The notes under the pieces were generated by a model. It was given only the letters and a program-made list of their open reading frames with translations, did no database searches and was not told the DNA's origin. 64,000 bases of DNA from Alnus glutinosa (taxonomy: Eukaryota > Streptophyta > Magnoliopsida > Fagales > Betulaceae): positions 1,255,001-1,319,000 of the forward strand of contig NC_084891.1 in the NCBI RefSeq assembly GCF_958979055.1, written 5' to 3'. The translations under genes were made by a program, and so were the position numbers. Positions 1-12,049 of this stretch are shown piece by piece (within the stretch, counting starts at the first letter, position 1; every line of letters begins with the position of its first letter).

Positions 1-1
1 T

Positions 2-379
2 CCCGAGTACTACAGGCTTGCCCAATTGACGACCAAGAGCGATGTCTACAGCTTTGGAGTATTGCTGTTGGAGATGTTGTCCGGTTACAAGGCAATCCAC
101 AAAAACGAGAACGGGGTACCGCGGAATGTGGTTGATTTTGTGGCGCCATACATTCTGCAAGACCAAATCCACCGGGTTTTGGACCCGCATGTGCCGCCGC
201 CGACCCCATTTGAAATACAGGCGGTGGCGTATGTTGGGTACTTGGCGGTAGATTGCGTCCAACCAGAAGGCAGAGATCGGCCCTCCATGACCGAGATTGT
301 ACAGTGCTTAGAAAGAGCCTTGGCTACGTGTTTGGCGCACCCAACACTATCTCGGTCCACGACTGACTCCTCCACGTAG
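2..379 (+). CDS. CRINKLY4-related receptor-like kinase, C-terminal end (5' partial)
   Basis: The open frame enters from the left edge (PEYYRLAQLTTKSDVYSFGV at its start) and ends at TAG 377-379, giving the last 125 residues. Visible kinase parts are the APE-like PEY of subdomain VIII, DVYSFGVLLLEMLSG of subdomain IX and the RDRPSM arginine of subdomain XI. The stretch LSGYKAIHKNENGVPRNVVD, followed by a proline-rich VPPPTPFE loop, resembles the CRINKLY4-related (CCR3/CCR4) kinases, which are plasma-membrane Ser/Thr kinases of plants. The ectodomain, membrane segment and catalytic loop lie outside the window. The tail after the kinase fold is short and Ser/Thr-rich. The family call rests on recalled motif resemblance; the protein kinase identity is firm, the CCR subgroup likely. 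Confidence 0.85.
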   Translation, partial: PEYYRLAQLTTKSDVYSFGVLLLEMLSGYKAIHKNENGVPRNVVDFVAPYILQDQIHRVLDPHVPPPTPFEIQAVAYVGYLAVDCVQPEGRDRPSMTEIVQCLERALATCLAHPTLSRSTTDSST

Positions 380-575
380 TCTAGACTCGCCACTTTTGTA
401 AAGCAGGCCATTTTTTATTTTATAATCATACACATTCAATTCTTCTTTCTTTTTTTTCTCCGTTGTCAATCGAATCGTAAATTACGTGAAATATTTAATT
501 GAAACGGAAATTATATTGATATTTTTTTATCATGACTTTTGCTCTGAGTCTGATATAATTTAGAGATATGTTACA

Positions 576-727
576 TGCACATCACTTGTACATCTTTTGT
601 ACATCACTTTTTTTAAAAAAATCAACCATTAGATTCGTAGGACCCACAAGAATTCACCATGTGGGTCCTACGAATCCAATGATTAATTTAAAAAAATGAT
701 GTATAAAATATATATAAGTGATGTGCA
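576..727. repeat. foldback (MITE-like) element
   Basis: Two arms of about 70 bp face each other around a short loop. The core arm GATTCGTAGGACCCACA (632-648) is followed 11 bp later by its exact reverse complement (660-676). The outer parts also pair imperfectly: TGCACATCACTT on the left and AAGTGATGTGCA on the right. It has no coding potential. It lies about 200 bp past the kinase stop codon, so it may sit in or near that gene's 3' region. No clear target-site duplication was found. Confidence 0.7.
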
Positions 728-2163
728 AAAATTATTTCTTTATAATTTATAGTAGAAACCGTCACATTATCACTGTAAGATAAAAATGTAATTTTTAACG
801 ATTACTCTTCGATTAATATTTTAACATAATTGTATGAATGGGAAGGAAGACTTTGACTGTGGTTGTCAACGCTTGGATTATTTCTTGGTTTTGTTTAACA
901 AAAGTCTTTGTTTCTTTCACATTTGGCTTTGAATTTAGTTCTTGAAAGGCAAGGTCAAATGGATGGAAAATTTTGAAATTGGAGAATCTTCCGATGCAAT
1001 GTTAAACATATGGAGGGAAGGTTTCCAGCAATGACAGCCCATCTCTCAATCATTTAAAAGGGTTAGGCCTCAAAAAGTGTTTTCCATGCCCAACAAAATA
1101 TGACCAAAAAAACATAGCACTAGACTTTAGAGGCTTCTCTTCTCTGAAGGTCTTCGTATAGTTTTTCTTCTTAAGACTTTTTGGTCATTGCTTATTTCTT
1201 ACAATATCCAAGGTAAGACTTTGATAAAATATATATATTAAAAAAAAAAAAAAAAACATGGTATGACTTTGATTTATCTTCAAAGTTCTTTTTTTATTTA
1301 ATAATTTATTTATTTTTGTATATTTTTCCCTACCGAATCAGGAGAGAACTCAAGCATCACGCAATGTATGTTTAAGCCACATGTTTCTTCAAATAAGTAA
1401 GCCCTAAATTTCCACGGGACAGATAGCTTTGCACAAAGGTGGGTAGTTCTTTCTTTCTTTTTTCTTTTTTCATTTTTCATTTTATTGTGAGATTTATTGA
1501 AGATTTGCTTGAAGACTTGGCAACAAGGAAAAATCTTGGTTTGCAGTACAATTCTTTATCAACATATGGCATAAAACTAGAGAAGCTTTACGTCTTATCG
1601 AAGACAGTGAAAGGTTCTGTCGCTTCACCACTAATAGAAAACGAAGAATATCTCAACATTTTCAACCAGATGGAAGGATCAAATGAGACGTGTGAAAAGT
1701 TTTGTGAAGCCTTCTATAAAAAGTAAAGATTCTGCAAGTTGACAACAATAATACAAGTTACTTTATCACGGGTAAATAACAGAAAGTTTCATTTACAAAA
1801 AGTAAAGATACTTTTTTGTTCGTTGTTTTCTTTCTTAGTCGTCTATAAAAGAGCAACAGCCTCTTAAAATAGAGGTCTCGAATGTAGTTTAGTGCTAAAA
1901 TATCTAGTAACTAGTAAGATAGTAATAGAGTTTCTTTTCTTTGTATTTTTGTAATTGGTGTAGTAACTCAACCTCTCACATAACAATGAATCTTACATAA
2001 AAAAAATTCATGGAGAAATCCATAATTTATTTGATAAAAGAGAATGTTGCTTCAGAATATTGAATAATTTTTATTTCCACGTAGTTTCAATATTTGATTA
2101 AAAAAAAAAAAATTACTATGTATACCACACTTTTATCTTACTTTGCTAATGTATCACTTCCAA
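728..2163. other. AT-rich intergenic stretch, no supported gene
   Basis: The stretch holds homopolymer runs and AT-rich sequence. One 95-codon open frame (1439-1726, +) starts with a low-complexity Phe-rich stretch and continues with a more protein-like acidic segment (IEDLLEDLATRKNLGLQY). I do not recognise it. It could be a fragment of an exon or chance; I see no convincing promoter or splice context. Confidence 0.4.
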
Positions 2164-2406
2164 TTAGTCTTTAGATTTTACTTTTAAAGAAGAGTTGATC
2201 CAATGGCTAACTGAAAGTAACACATCTGCCTGGGTGGTTGTTCTGGGGGTTGCCATGTTTTTCAGAAGAAAAGTTGTATTGGCAATATGCCAAGAACCAT
2301 TCTCTAGGAAATGGTCTCTAGTATTTTGATCAGGTAGTCTGAAAAGATGTAAACCATTTTCAGAAGCAAGAACTTCAATCTTCTTATGATCAACTCTTGC
2401 CTTCAT
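2164..2406 (-). pseudogene. LINE ORF1-like (DUF4283-type) fragment
   Basis: The frame of about 80 residues contains LFRLPDQNTRDHFLENGSWH followed by IANTTFLLKNM. This matches the pattern of the plant DUF4283 domain (F-x-F-P-D-x-x-TRD-x-x-x-E-x-G-PWH-I-x), which is common in ORF1 of L1-type LINEs and related retrosequences. Only part of the domain is present and no reverse transcriptase is adjacent, so this is a dead fragment. It lies just downstream of the adenylate kinase stop codon on the same strand, so it could end up in that gene's 3' UTR. Confidence 0.55.
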
Positions 2407-2792
2407 CTGGGATGAAGGGTTTATGGGAGGGGCAATGAAAAAATAAACAAAAAAGAATCATACTCTTGTAAGTCACTTTCAAGCAGATATACTGAATATT
2501 CATCCAAACAGCTATATTGCATTATTGCTTTCCAAATGCCTTTTACTAGTAATTCCTTTGCGGTAAATTCCATTTTAAAGAAATTTGGTCAAATGGGACA
2601 TAAGTATTAAGGCTTTTTTATTAAAACCTTTCTCCCTTTTGTTTTCTCTTTTCAAAACAAAAACACTAACAAACAATCAAAATACAAAACTCTCTTAAAA
2701 ACACACAAACAATTTTCCATAACACTTTTTCAAACCGAACACAAAAAACAACCCCTAAAATGCATTAACAAACAGAAGGAATGCTTCTACAT

Positions 2793-5087
2793 CTATTTTG
2801 CCGCCAAAGATTCTGAAGTAGCCTGCCTTTGCTCAAGAAGTTCAGTCAGCACACTGTCAATCTGGGCAAACACATCCTCCTTGTAAATGCTTCCATTGAT
2901 CTGGAATAAAGCAAAAAAAAAGGCCTCTAGTTGGATAACATCAAATAAAATCATACCTACATGACAAGCACAATGTCCACAGAAATTTTCATTGATACAA
3001 GCTAACGCATACAATTATTGTCCAGCCAGGAAAAACAAATACATACAAATAATTCTACGATTCTCCCATGCAAAGGATTTTTAGGCAAAAGATAATGAGG
3101 AAAATCGCTAAGGTTACATTTCGTACCCGAAATGAGTATTATATTAGGAAAATGAATCATTTTTATTAGAAATGGAAGAATGTTAAATGAAATAACCTTA
3201 GAATAGACATTCTCATTGCCCATAAGGGAATGAGTCTTCCTTAAATTGAGGAATAGCTATTCTTCTCAAATTGGGAATGGTTATTCTAAGTTTTAGATCA
3301 TTATCGTATACTCTAACATCAATGCTAGTCTATTCCACCTTCTTCCATTCAAAATCTATTCATTTTTTCTAATGGAATAGTCATTCTATCTACCAAACGT
3401 AACCTAACTGCTTTGTTTTGTAGGCAATCCAAGGATCCAAGTACGATGGCTTTATTGCCTTCTAGCATGATCTTTTGTCAAAGCAAAATGAAACAGCAAC
3501 TGGCTGCTCTCAGTGGAAAGCAAAATGATTTTCGATTAGAACAAGGCCAAGGGGCAGCACGTAAATTCAAACAATAGAATTTAAACTAACTGCAGCAAGC
3601 TACATGAAACCTACCTTTCATTCATTCAACTCTATCTACCTTGCAAACTAGTAGCAGTTTATGTAAGTGTACCTTCAACAAATAGATGCATCTGTTTGTG
3701 TGTCCTGTGTTGGAAGAGAAGCACTTTCATTGTATCCATACTTTTAAAAAGAATGGTGAATAATTCAGATGTCATTGTAAGCTGGGCAAGACCCTCCCCC
3801 ATAAGTTGGAAATCATTGAGGGCGTTTGACAAAACTTTTTAGAGGATGCTTTTTGCTTTTTGTTTGAAAAAGTGTTTTGATTTGACATAAAGGTGAAAAT
3901 AGTTTTGGGTGTTTTGTGAGTGTTGTTTTATGTTTTCAGTTGTTTGTTAATGCTTTTACCTTTTTGGTAAAAAGCAAAAAGCTAAGGCAAAAAGCGTTGC
4001 CAAATGAACATTGATTTCCCATGAGACTATTGTACGGAAACAGGTAAATTCATCCAGTTCTTAATCCAGACTAATTGGCGTGCATAACATGCAGCCTACC
4101 TTTTGGGCATTCCACTCTATCTAGAGCATACCTCCATCAGAAATTAGCAGCAGTGTTAGCTCTTACAACCGTGTCCAACATTCTATTCAGCCTTTCCTCT
4201 TAAGTCATTCTAGTACCTCTCAAGCGAATTTGATATATGTCATCTTTTGAACATAATAGAGATGTTTCTACTACATGCTACCACTGAAAAATTGCACAAA
4301 CACGTAGGGATATCAGAATGGCAGATTCTTGGTCTCTGTGTTTGGGAGATAAATACTATTATATAGCAATAACTAAAAATGGAATTCCTACCAAAATGAA
4401 ATTTACCTTGCAACAAACATTAGAATGAAGATGACAAGACAAAAAAATAAGACAGCTAAAATGGGAAGAAAGGGTCAAGGTACCTTAAACGAGTTACTTT
4501 TCTGGCAATTGCAAAAACATATAATAGAAGGATACGAGTTGTCACAACAGGTCAGACCAATTGCCCCAGTACCATAATGAAGCAAGAGTTGACTGATATG
4601 AATGTACAAGTGACACTAAGAATAGCAGCTATATTCCATAAGTTGATTTTACATCCCAAATTCATAAGAACCTTTAAATCAACAGGCCTTACTCTTATGA
4701 CCCTTTTTTACCAATTGGTTTTTGAGTTCATTAGTCAAAAAATGTCCGAATGTCCATCAGACAATATCAATGTTGTGGAGTGTCTCCTAGCAGCAGCTTT
4801 AACATCCCAAACACAACTATGCGTGTGTGGACAGACACACACCCATTCTTACAAACACGAAAAAAGAAAAGGAAATGATACATAATAAGGTAATATGACC
4901 AACAATGGAGGAGAAGAAGCAAAAATATCATGCAAGATGAGTAGCGTCTAGTAATGAAAAATTAATACGAGAAAAAATGTTAGCAAGATGGTAGCAGTCT
5001 AATAATGCACAATCTGCTTAGCCCTTGTAGTGTCCCATATGCAATGTGAGCACATTCAGTAGCACACACAAGCACACAATTGTGTAT

Positions 5088-5128
<41 letters not shown>

Positions 5129-8100
5129 GGGGGGGGGGGGATTGGGGTTGTTATATCACATGCCTTAACTGTTATGTCTGTATACATTGAAAGTACTGCC
5201 TCCACATTCTGATGATGAGTGCGTAACCGCAACTTTACCTAAAAAATCAGGCCAAATGGGAAAGAAAAAATATGGTCACTAAAACATACATAACTAGGTA
5301 AAATGCCAGGAGACGAGCACAAACCAAGATTGACAATGGTTTTAAGGATAAACAATACAACCACCGAAGAACCCACAATTTCTCTGAAGCTGAAGTACTG
5401 AAACTAGGTAGGATGGTTTAGAATATACCTTTTCTTCTGTATCATCAAATCGTTGGGTAAGCCTCGCAGCAATTTCTTCAGTCTCTGGGGGAGAATACTT
5501 CAAGTGGTATATCTTCCCAGTAACAGGATCTAACCTTCGTCCAACGACTCTCTCAACAAGAGTATCTTCAGGAACCTGCAAATGCAGGTGCCCATATTCA
5601 TTACCATTGTGGAAAGTCCACTCTTAAATTCCAACTTGACCAAATACCAAACTAACAAGATTTCAGTCACACATTACATCACCACATCGTACTACCAAAA
5701 TGGATCTCAAAAGGTAATTAAAAAAAATAAAATAAAAAAATAAAAAAGAAAGAAAGAAGAAGAAGAAGGAGGAGGACAATCGAACGAATTAGTTTAGAGC
5801 CAGCATAAAAATCCTTACTTCTAGGAGAATAAAAAGATCTGGCTTGAACCCAAATTCCTTAAGAGCAGTTGCTTGTGACAAGCTCCTTGGGTACCCATCC
5901 AAAAGCCAACCATTTTCCTGAGAATCTGGCTGCAATAGCCTCTCCTTCACCATCTACAGGTTCAAAATTAAGGAATCACCCACAAGAACATGATTATGTC
6001 AAACTGAAATAAATTGTCCCTACCATGACAACTATCTCGTTTGGGACTAATTTTCCTTTCTCCATGAATTCCTTTGCCCGCCTTCCATTTTCACTACCAG
6101 CTGCAATCTCTGCCCTGAGTAAATCTCCAGCAGAAACATGCACCAGACCATACTGCATATAGGAGGATGACTTGATTCAATCTGCTTTTCTTCACGGGCA
6201 ATTACAAACTGAGAAATTCATGAAGTAAACCAGTACTTACATAAAAATTACACTAAGTGATGGAGGGAAAATAATAATAATAAAAATAATAATGACCTAA
6301 AAGTAGAAAATCAATTATCAAACAAATTGTCCAACTTATCTAGATAATCACCAAAAATTACTAATGCAGTTTAGGTAAGGCCATGGTATCTTTCCCCCAT
6401 GAACCATTTGTATTTGAGTGCGTATCCTTGGGGAAGAAAGGGCAGAGGTCTATTTGTAACTTTCAATCTAAACCCAGAGGATTCGGTGTAGACAACTCTT
6501 CAACTCAGCCTGAAGTTGACCTCAAGGCAAATTAGAATAAATGTCCATGAACTAATCCTTAGCTCCAGTTAAAACTGAAAACACACCCTTACAGTTTAAT
6601 TTATGCTGCAGAACAATCTGACATGTTTAATTCCACATAGTTATCACACCTAATAAAGCAATCAATTTTACCCAAAAACAATCATCACTCTATTCTGAGT
6701 CTCTGACATGGTTAGTTACCATCTAACCAATCTCTATGGCAAAAAATTAAGCTTTCTATAAGTAATCAAATTCTTTTCAATGGCATTAGAAATTAGCTAA
6801 TCCTTTTTTAGAAAAGTGTTCTAATTGAACAATCCCAATTGTTCCACATTCTTAAACAAGAGGCACACTGCTTGCCCTTTCCTGTTATACATTGGCAAAC
6901 TAAATCCTCAGTGTCGAAAAGTGTGATCTTGTATCAAGTGGGAAGACCTTCAACATAATCATAATAAATTCCAAATTCCAAGAATTCAAAAATGAAGTGT
7001 ATAAAATCCACCTTCTCCAGGGATTGAACCCTCTCCCCTCCGGCAGGGGGGGTTAAGGTATGGAGAGGTTTAAATCCTTCCCAAATGACCGATAATTCAA
7101 GTAGAATGGTTGAATTATCAAAATAGGGGCCATGCTCCATAAAAAATATCAAATGTTTCCAGACTATTGAGAACCGAGCCTTCTATTTTTGCACTCATAC
7201 ACACAACTTACAATTTACCAATGACCTCTTTTCTTTTCAAAATTACACACACCATAATACAATTAAAATGAAAGGATTCATTTCAGACAAATTATGCATT
7301 CCTATTTCCTCGACACCTTATTCTGCTAAAATTCTAAATCCAAGGTGCCCTTTAAACCGTATAACTGTCTCTAAATAAACAAAGGAGAACTCAAAAAGGA
7401 CCAAGTAAGTGCTTAATTAGCTCTAAAAAACATTGTTAGGGAGAGAAACACCTAGAAGTCTCTAAGTGAACCTTGATATACCCATGTAAGACACCATTCA
7501 ACCCCAAAGTTTAAGCTTTGGGTTTGAACGTACTACTACTATGTCCATTAGGTTTAGAGATTTCAAAACGTGCAATTTGGAAAAATAACGATTTCGAAAC
7601 ACAATTAATGAAAACATAATTTTTAAAAACTCTGTTAAGCGTTTGATAAAATCGTGGTTGGTCCTCTAAAATCGTGTGTTTTTAAAACATAACCCCTTCC
7701 CTACAATTTGAAATCATAGATTTTTCCACTTAAATCGCCATTTTTTTCAAACTCCCAAATAAGTCAGTTTTCGCGATTTTGTTTAAAAGCACACTTTTAG
7801 CCTGCAAAATCACATAGCCCAGGAGACTTAACCAATCACACTCACTGTACTTAACCAGCCATACTCACGCCGCTCACTCTCACGCTTCTACTCCAACCAG
7901 TGTAATACTTAACCAGTCACAATCACATATGTACTCAACCAGTAATACTCACACTGAGTCACGCTTACATGTATACTCCAACGCATTCAACCCGAGCTAC
8001 TAATAAACACAAATTTGGAGGGGGGGGGGGGAAAAAAAAAAAAAGCTTACTTTTTGAGTGATGAGCTCACATTGGGTTCCTTTACCAGAAGCTGGAGCTC

Positions 8101-8468
8101 CAGATATCATAATCTTGAGAGGCTCTGGCTTCTTCGCCGACGCTAGTACCTGCTCATAGTCACTAAAACACAATATCAATCCCATCTCACTCATTCAAAC
8201 AGGCATTTCCTCAAAATTACACTTGTATCAGCAAATATCGTATACACCAAGCGGCATGTACCTTGAAATTAGGAGCCCTGAGACGAGACCGGGCTAGGGT
8301 TCTGTCGCGACGGAGGGAGAGGCAGGGATTGTTCGAGACGAGTGACAATTGTGAAATGAGAGACTTAGGCGAATTTGAAGGAGAAGAGGAAGAGGAGAGG
8401 GACAGAGAAGGGTAGCAAGGCTGAGGCCTTGGTTGTGTTATCGTTGAGAAATTCACGCCGCACGCCAT
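2793..8468 (-). CDS. AMK2: chloroplast adenylate kinase, seven exons, complete
   Basis: Exons in transcript order are 8468-8262, 8149-8051, 6152-6024, 5953-5819, 5575-5429, 5238-5164 and 2900-2793. Every exon is a multiple of three, so all introns are phase 0, and the product is 299 residues. The enzyme interconverts ATP plus AMP with two ADP. The first 69 residues are Ser/Arg-rich with almost no acidic residues, which fits a plastid transit peptide. Then come the P-loop GAPASGKGT (86-94), the NMP-binding part VSAGDLLRAE, DGYPR (164-168) and a LID starting GRRLDPVTG (about 202). Size and motifs fit the plant plastid AMK2-type enzyme. Intron 6 (5163-2914 side, to 2901) begins with GC instead of GT. 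The start is the only ATG in frame with the transit peptide. Long introns 2 and 6 hold repeats, including a MITE at 3112-3404. Confidence 0.93.
3112..3404. mobile_element. Harbinger/Tourist-type MITE in adenylate kinase intron 6
   Basis: The ends GGTTACATTTCGTACC on the left and the reverse complement of CTACCAAACGTAACC on the right form imperfect terminal inverted repeats. The 3-bp direct repeat TAA (3109-3111 and 3405-3407) flanks the 293-bp element, as expected for PIF/Harbinger insertion. The inside is rich in GGAATAG-like and ATTCTC-like motifs resembling those of the larger element at 23689-25030. It has no coding capacity. Confidence 0.8.
3821..4010. repeat. possible small MITE in adenylate kinase intron 6
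   Basis: The left end GGCGTTTGACAAAAC and the reverse complement of the right end, GTTCATTTGGCAACGC, are similar, and both lead into a GCTTTTTGC-type segment, so the piece folds back on itself. No target duplication is clear. It could be an old, eroded element. Confidence 0.4.
5094..5140. repeat. (GA)n followed by poly-G tract
   Basis: A GA microsatellite runs directly into a run of more than 20 G. On the gene strand this reads as poly-C then (CT)n, starting about 23 nt downstream of the GC donor of adenylate kinase intron 6. Confidence 0.95.
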
Positions 8469-8587
8469 TGCACTCTCCGTCTCTCTCTCTCTCTGTCTCT
8501 TCCCCCGGATATTCCTCTAGAGAAATGGGGCACGCAACGGACAATTATAGGCTGTATAGCCATAGGCCGACTACTGAATCGGGCTTT

Positions 8588-8645
<58 letters not shown>

Positions 8646-9298
8646 GTAAATGAAGAGAAATTAGTCAAATTACAATTGAAAGTTTTTTAAAAAAAAAAAA
8701 AGAAAAAAAAAAAGGGCTGAGCAACCCAAATACAAGCACCAAAAAAAAAAAAAAAAAACAGGAGGCAATGCAATAAATAAATGACGCTGGCCTATTGAGT
8801 ATGGGTACGAATGTCAATAACCCATGCCGTCAGTTAAGGCGGTTGAAGGTGTGAATAGAGTTATGTGAAACCCTACCCAAACACATGTTGGGTAACATTT
8901 ACATGGAACACATAGAAGATATCAAAAAAAAAAAAAAAAAAAAACCCCAGAAATACAAAAGTGGTAAAACAAACACAACACAGCAACCGTAGGGAGGAGG
9001 AGCAGGAGCTGGAGCTGGGAATCATCAACACCGGCTTGTGAAGACCACGCTCATGTGCGTAGGTGTCCGGAGAGGTCGCAGTTGGTGTCGACGGAGGCAG
9101 AAGACGACGGCAATCACAATGAAGAGGCACATGTCGTGCAAAATTTGTAGGACGAGCATAAATCTAGATTTGAAAACTTCAACTCAAGATCCAAACCAAA
9201 CTTGGCAGAAAACACGGTGGAGGAAGGTGAAGACCCATGAGAGCTGCATTGATGTGTAGAAAACCTGATAAAGTGCTTGCAAAGAAGACACATATAGG
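8469..9298. other. adenylate kinase upstream region with homopolymer tracts
   Basis: The segment upstream of the adenylate kinase ATG holds a CT-rich stretch (8478-8500), a run of about 40 T (8593-8632) running into A, and further A-tracts near 8690-8760 and 8922-8944. Short open frames here are low-complexity or unrecognised. No promoter element can be assigned with confidence. The piece 9160-9298 resumes after the LTR block at about 12050. Confidence 0.5.
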
Positions 9299-12049
9299 TG
9301 ATGAGTGCTAAATATTATATATTTAGACCCCTTAGTTTGCATGTGTTAGGCCTTTAGTTTTGTTATTTTCTGATATATTTTATTAGTTTTGATGCATTAG
9401 CATTTTATAGGTCATTTAGTGAAAATTTGAGGTTTTGAGGCAAAAGACTGAAAATTCAAATTCTAAGGCAATGGGCTTGAGCACAGCTCTGTTGGGCTCG
9501 AGCGTACTCGCCCACAGTGATGAGTGCCAAAAAGTGTATATTTGGACCCCTTAATTTACATTAGTTAAACCTTTAGCTTTATTATTTTCTAATGCTTTGG
9601 TTAGTTTTAGTGTTTTTATATTTTGTAGGACAATAAGAGAGAAATGATACAATTCAAGCAAAATACAAGGAAATTCGGATGCAGCAGACCACTACATTTA
9701 GACTGATCATAACAGGACCAAACGATATCCGTTTTGGGAGTTTCTTAGGTCTAAATTGAATTTCAAGATGTCAGCTTTCCAACGCAACAAGTTTCAGCCA
9801 ATTTGGAGACCCTGACAAGTCGATCGATCCAACTTAAAAGTCGATCGATCGAATATTTTCCCGATGTCGATCGATCGAAATAAAATCGATCGATCGAATT
9901 TACCCAGAAAAAGCTGAGTGCGCCAGAACAGAAAGTCAAAAAGCACTCCTTAAAATCCGCTGCAAAAAACACGGATTCCTTGTTTTGTGATTGTCTCCAG
10001 CTGTAGAAGAGCACTAAAAGAGGGTGGAAGAGTCATTTCTTGCCATGGCTTCCTTCTATAAAAGCCCTAGCCATTCCCTTTGAAGAGCAAGTAGATATGG
10101 TAGATGTAGATGTAGATAGAAGAGTAGCATAATGTAGAGTAGGGTAGAATAGAGTAGAGATTCTGTAATTAGGTTTAATTTCGTGCTTCTTGTAGTTTAA
10201 ATCAGTAGTTTATTTTCATATATTTTCTCTTTGTAAATCTTCTTTTACTTCCATGGGTGTTCATCATGCTCTTGTGGTGTTCTTAGTCATGGAGGGGTAG
10301 TAACCTCAACTAGGGTTGAGGATGAAACCTTTCCATTGATGACACTCACAATCTTGGTGCACCACTTGCTCATTTAATGATATATCTTGTTAGTTGTTCA
10401 AGTTCCATTCATTTAAAGCTTTATCTTTTGGAATGAATGTGATTATTGGTGGATAGAGGACATTTTATGTGTTTCAACCAAGCTAATACATTGTTTTATC
10501 GGTTTGAATGAAGATATCCATTGTGATTGAATGATACATTGGATGTTTGGATTTCAATTGGTACTCTTTGTGATTTGTCAATGTGTTGGATTCATTTAAT
10601 GGTTCTTTGGGATATGGTTAAGAGACTTGAATAACACCCTAAGCTTAATGTTCTTTGGATGTTCAAGTGGAAACCAAGAGTGTGAGTTGTAGAATTTGGT
10701 TTGGTGGATTCCTTAACCTTAGTTTCTTTGAATTTGCATATTTCACTTTTCTTTTCCTTAGTCTTTTCTTCTTGAATCAAGCATCAAACTTTTGGAACTA
10801 GGTTAAAACAAAGTTAATTAAGCAAGATACCAATATTTGACCATTTCTCTGTGGGATCGACCTCGCACTTGCAATACGCTATATTGCATAACGATTCGTG
10901 CACTTGCGAGTATAATTTAAGACACATCACACAGCATGCCATCAACTCGCAACGATGCGCCTTTTAGCCGAGTGAGCTTAAGCACACTCGCCTCTCCGCA
11001 GCCATCAGTGCACCAGGAGCGTTGTAGAGTAGTCATCCAAGCCCGAGTGAGCTCAAGTGCACACTGCAGAACTGGCAAAAATGCATAATCGTACCAGAAC
11101 TCCAATCAGCGATGTCCTTATGACAAAAGCACTTCTCCCTCTGGCTTTGCAGTGGTTCACGCAGCTATTGTGCTTTGGCTTGTCTCTTGCAAGAGAAGGG
11201 ACCCTAAAAAGGGGTAGGAGAGTCATTTTGCTTGACCTTTAAACCTTAGAGCTTCTCTATAAAGCCATAGCTATCCCTTCCTTGAAAACCAATGAATAGT
11301 AGGTTTAGGCCATTTTCTCTTCTGTAATAGCTTAGTTTCAAAAACTCTTTACATTTTGTAGCTCTTTAAGTTCATGTTATTTTTTCAAGTTTTAGTGGTG
11401 TTTTTAGTCATGGTAGGCTAAAACCCTCAACTGAGGTTTATGATAAAGCCTTACCATTGATAACGCTCACACTCTTGTTACACTATTTGTACATTTGATG
11501 TTTTATTAATATGTTATTCAAGTTTCATTCATTTTAATGCTTTATCTTTTGGAATGAATGTGTGTTTATTGAAGTGTAAGGGCTTTAATGTGCAACTAAT
11601 GGGTACATAGAGTTGTCGATTTGAAAGAGGGTATCCATTGTGATTTGTTCATTGAATAGGTACAATGAATGATTTGATTTCAAATAAGTACTCTTTGTGA
11701 TCTAAGTTGGATTCATTAAATAGTTATAACACATGTGCTTAAGTACTTGAATGACAATACAAAGCTTAAGTGTTCTTTGAATATTTAAATAGAAAACAAG
11801 AGTGTGTGTTGTTGGATTTTGTTTGGTGGATTCTTAAGCCTTAATTCTTTTTATATTTTGTTTTTCATCATCTTTAACTTAGTGTTATTTTGCATGTTTG
11901 AACCTCAACATTTGGAATTAGGTTAAAATGAGGTTAGTAAAACAAAACACCGATTTTTGACAATTTTTCTGTGGATTCGACATCGCACTTGCACACACTA
12001 TATTGCAAACGACTCGTGCGCTTGCGAGTACTCTTTTAAACTTATAACA
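9299..12049 (+). mobile_element. older solo LTR, interrupted by a younger related LTR
   Basis: The sequence starts TGATGAGTGCTAAAT, like the nested copy at 9518. It is interrupted at 9517 by that copy and resumes at 10935 after the duplicated CACAG. It ends near 12049 with a segment parallel to the nested copy's 3' end: a CTGTGG-x-TCGAC motif, then two cytosine-rich, cryptic-repeat-like units ending in GCGAGT. The two LTRs are clearly diverged. Without the nested copy this one is about 1.33 kb. I could not find a clean target duplication, so the outer ends are approximate. Confidence 0.7.
9518..10929 (+). mobile_element. solo LTR, 1412 bp, with 5-bp target duplication CACAG
   Basis: The LTR begins TGATGAGTGCC and ends GACACATCA, so its ends are TG...CA with a longer inverted match TGATG/CATCA. 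The 5-bp repeat CACAG flanks it exactly (9513-9517 and 10930-10934), the hallmark of LTR-retrotransposon integration. No gag or pol is present, which indicates a solo LTR left by LTR-LTR recombination. A cluster of four TCGATCGATC motifs lies at 9820-9900. A probable promoter segment (TATAAAAGCC, near 10057) is visible. The CTGTGGGATCGACC segment near the 3' end is shared with the host LTR. The superfamily (probably Gypsy) cannot be proven without an internal region. Confidence 0.85.

Noticed and set aside
6934..7152. 72-codon minus-strand frame in adenylate kinase intron 2
   Set aside because: It lies within an intron, has no recognisable domain and looks like a repeat-derived chance frame.
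9815..9905. CRISPR-like spaced repeats
   Set aside because: The TCGATCGATC units are short, irregularly spaced palindromes inside an LTR of a plant genome.
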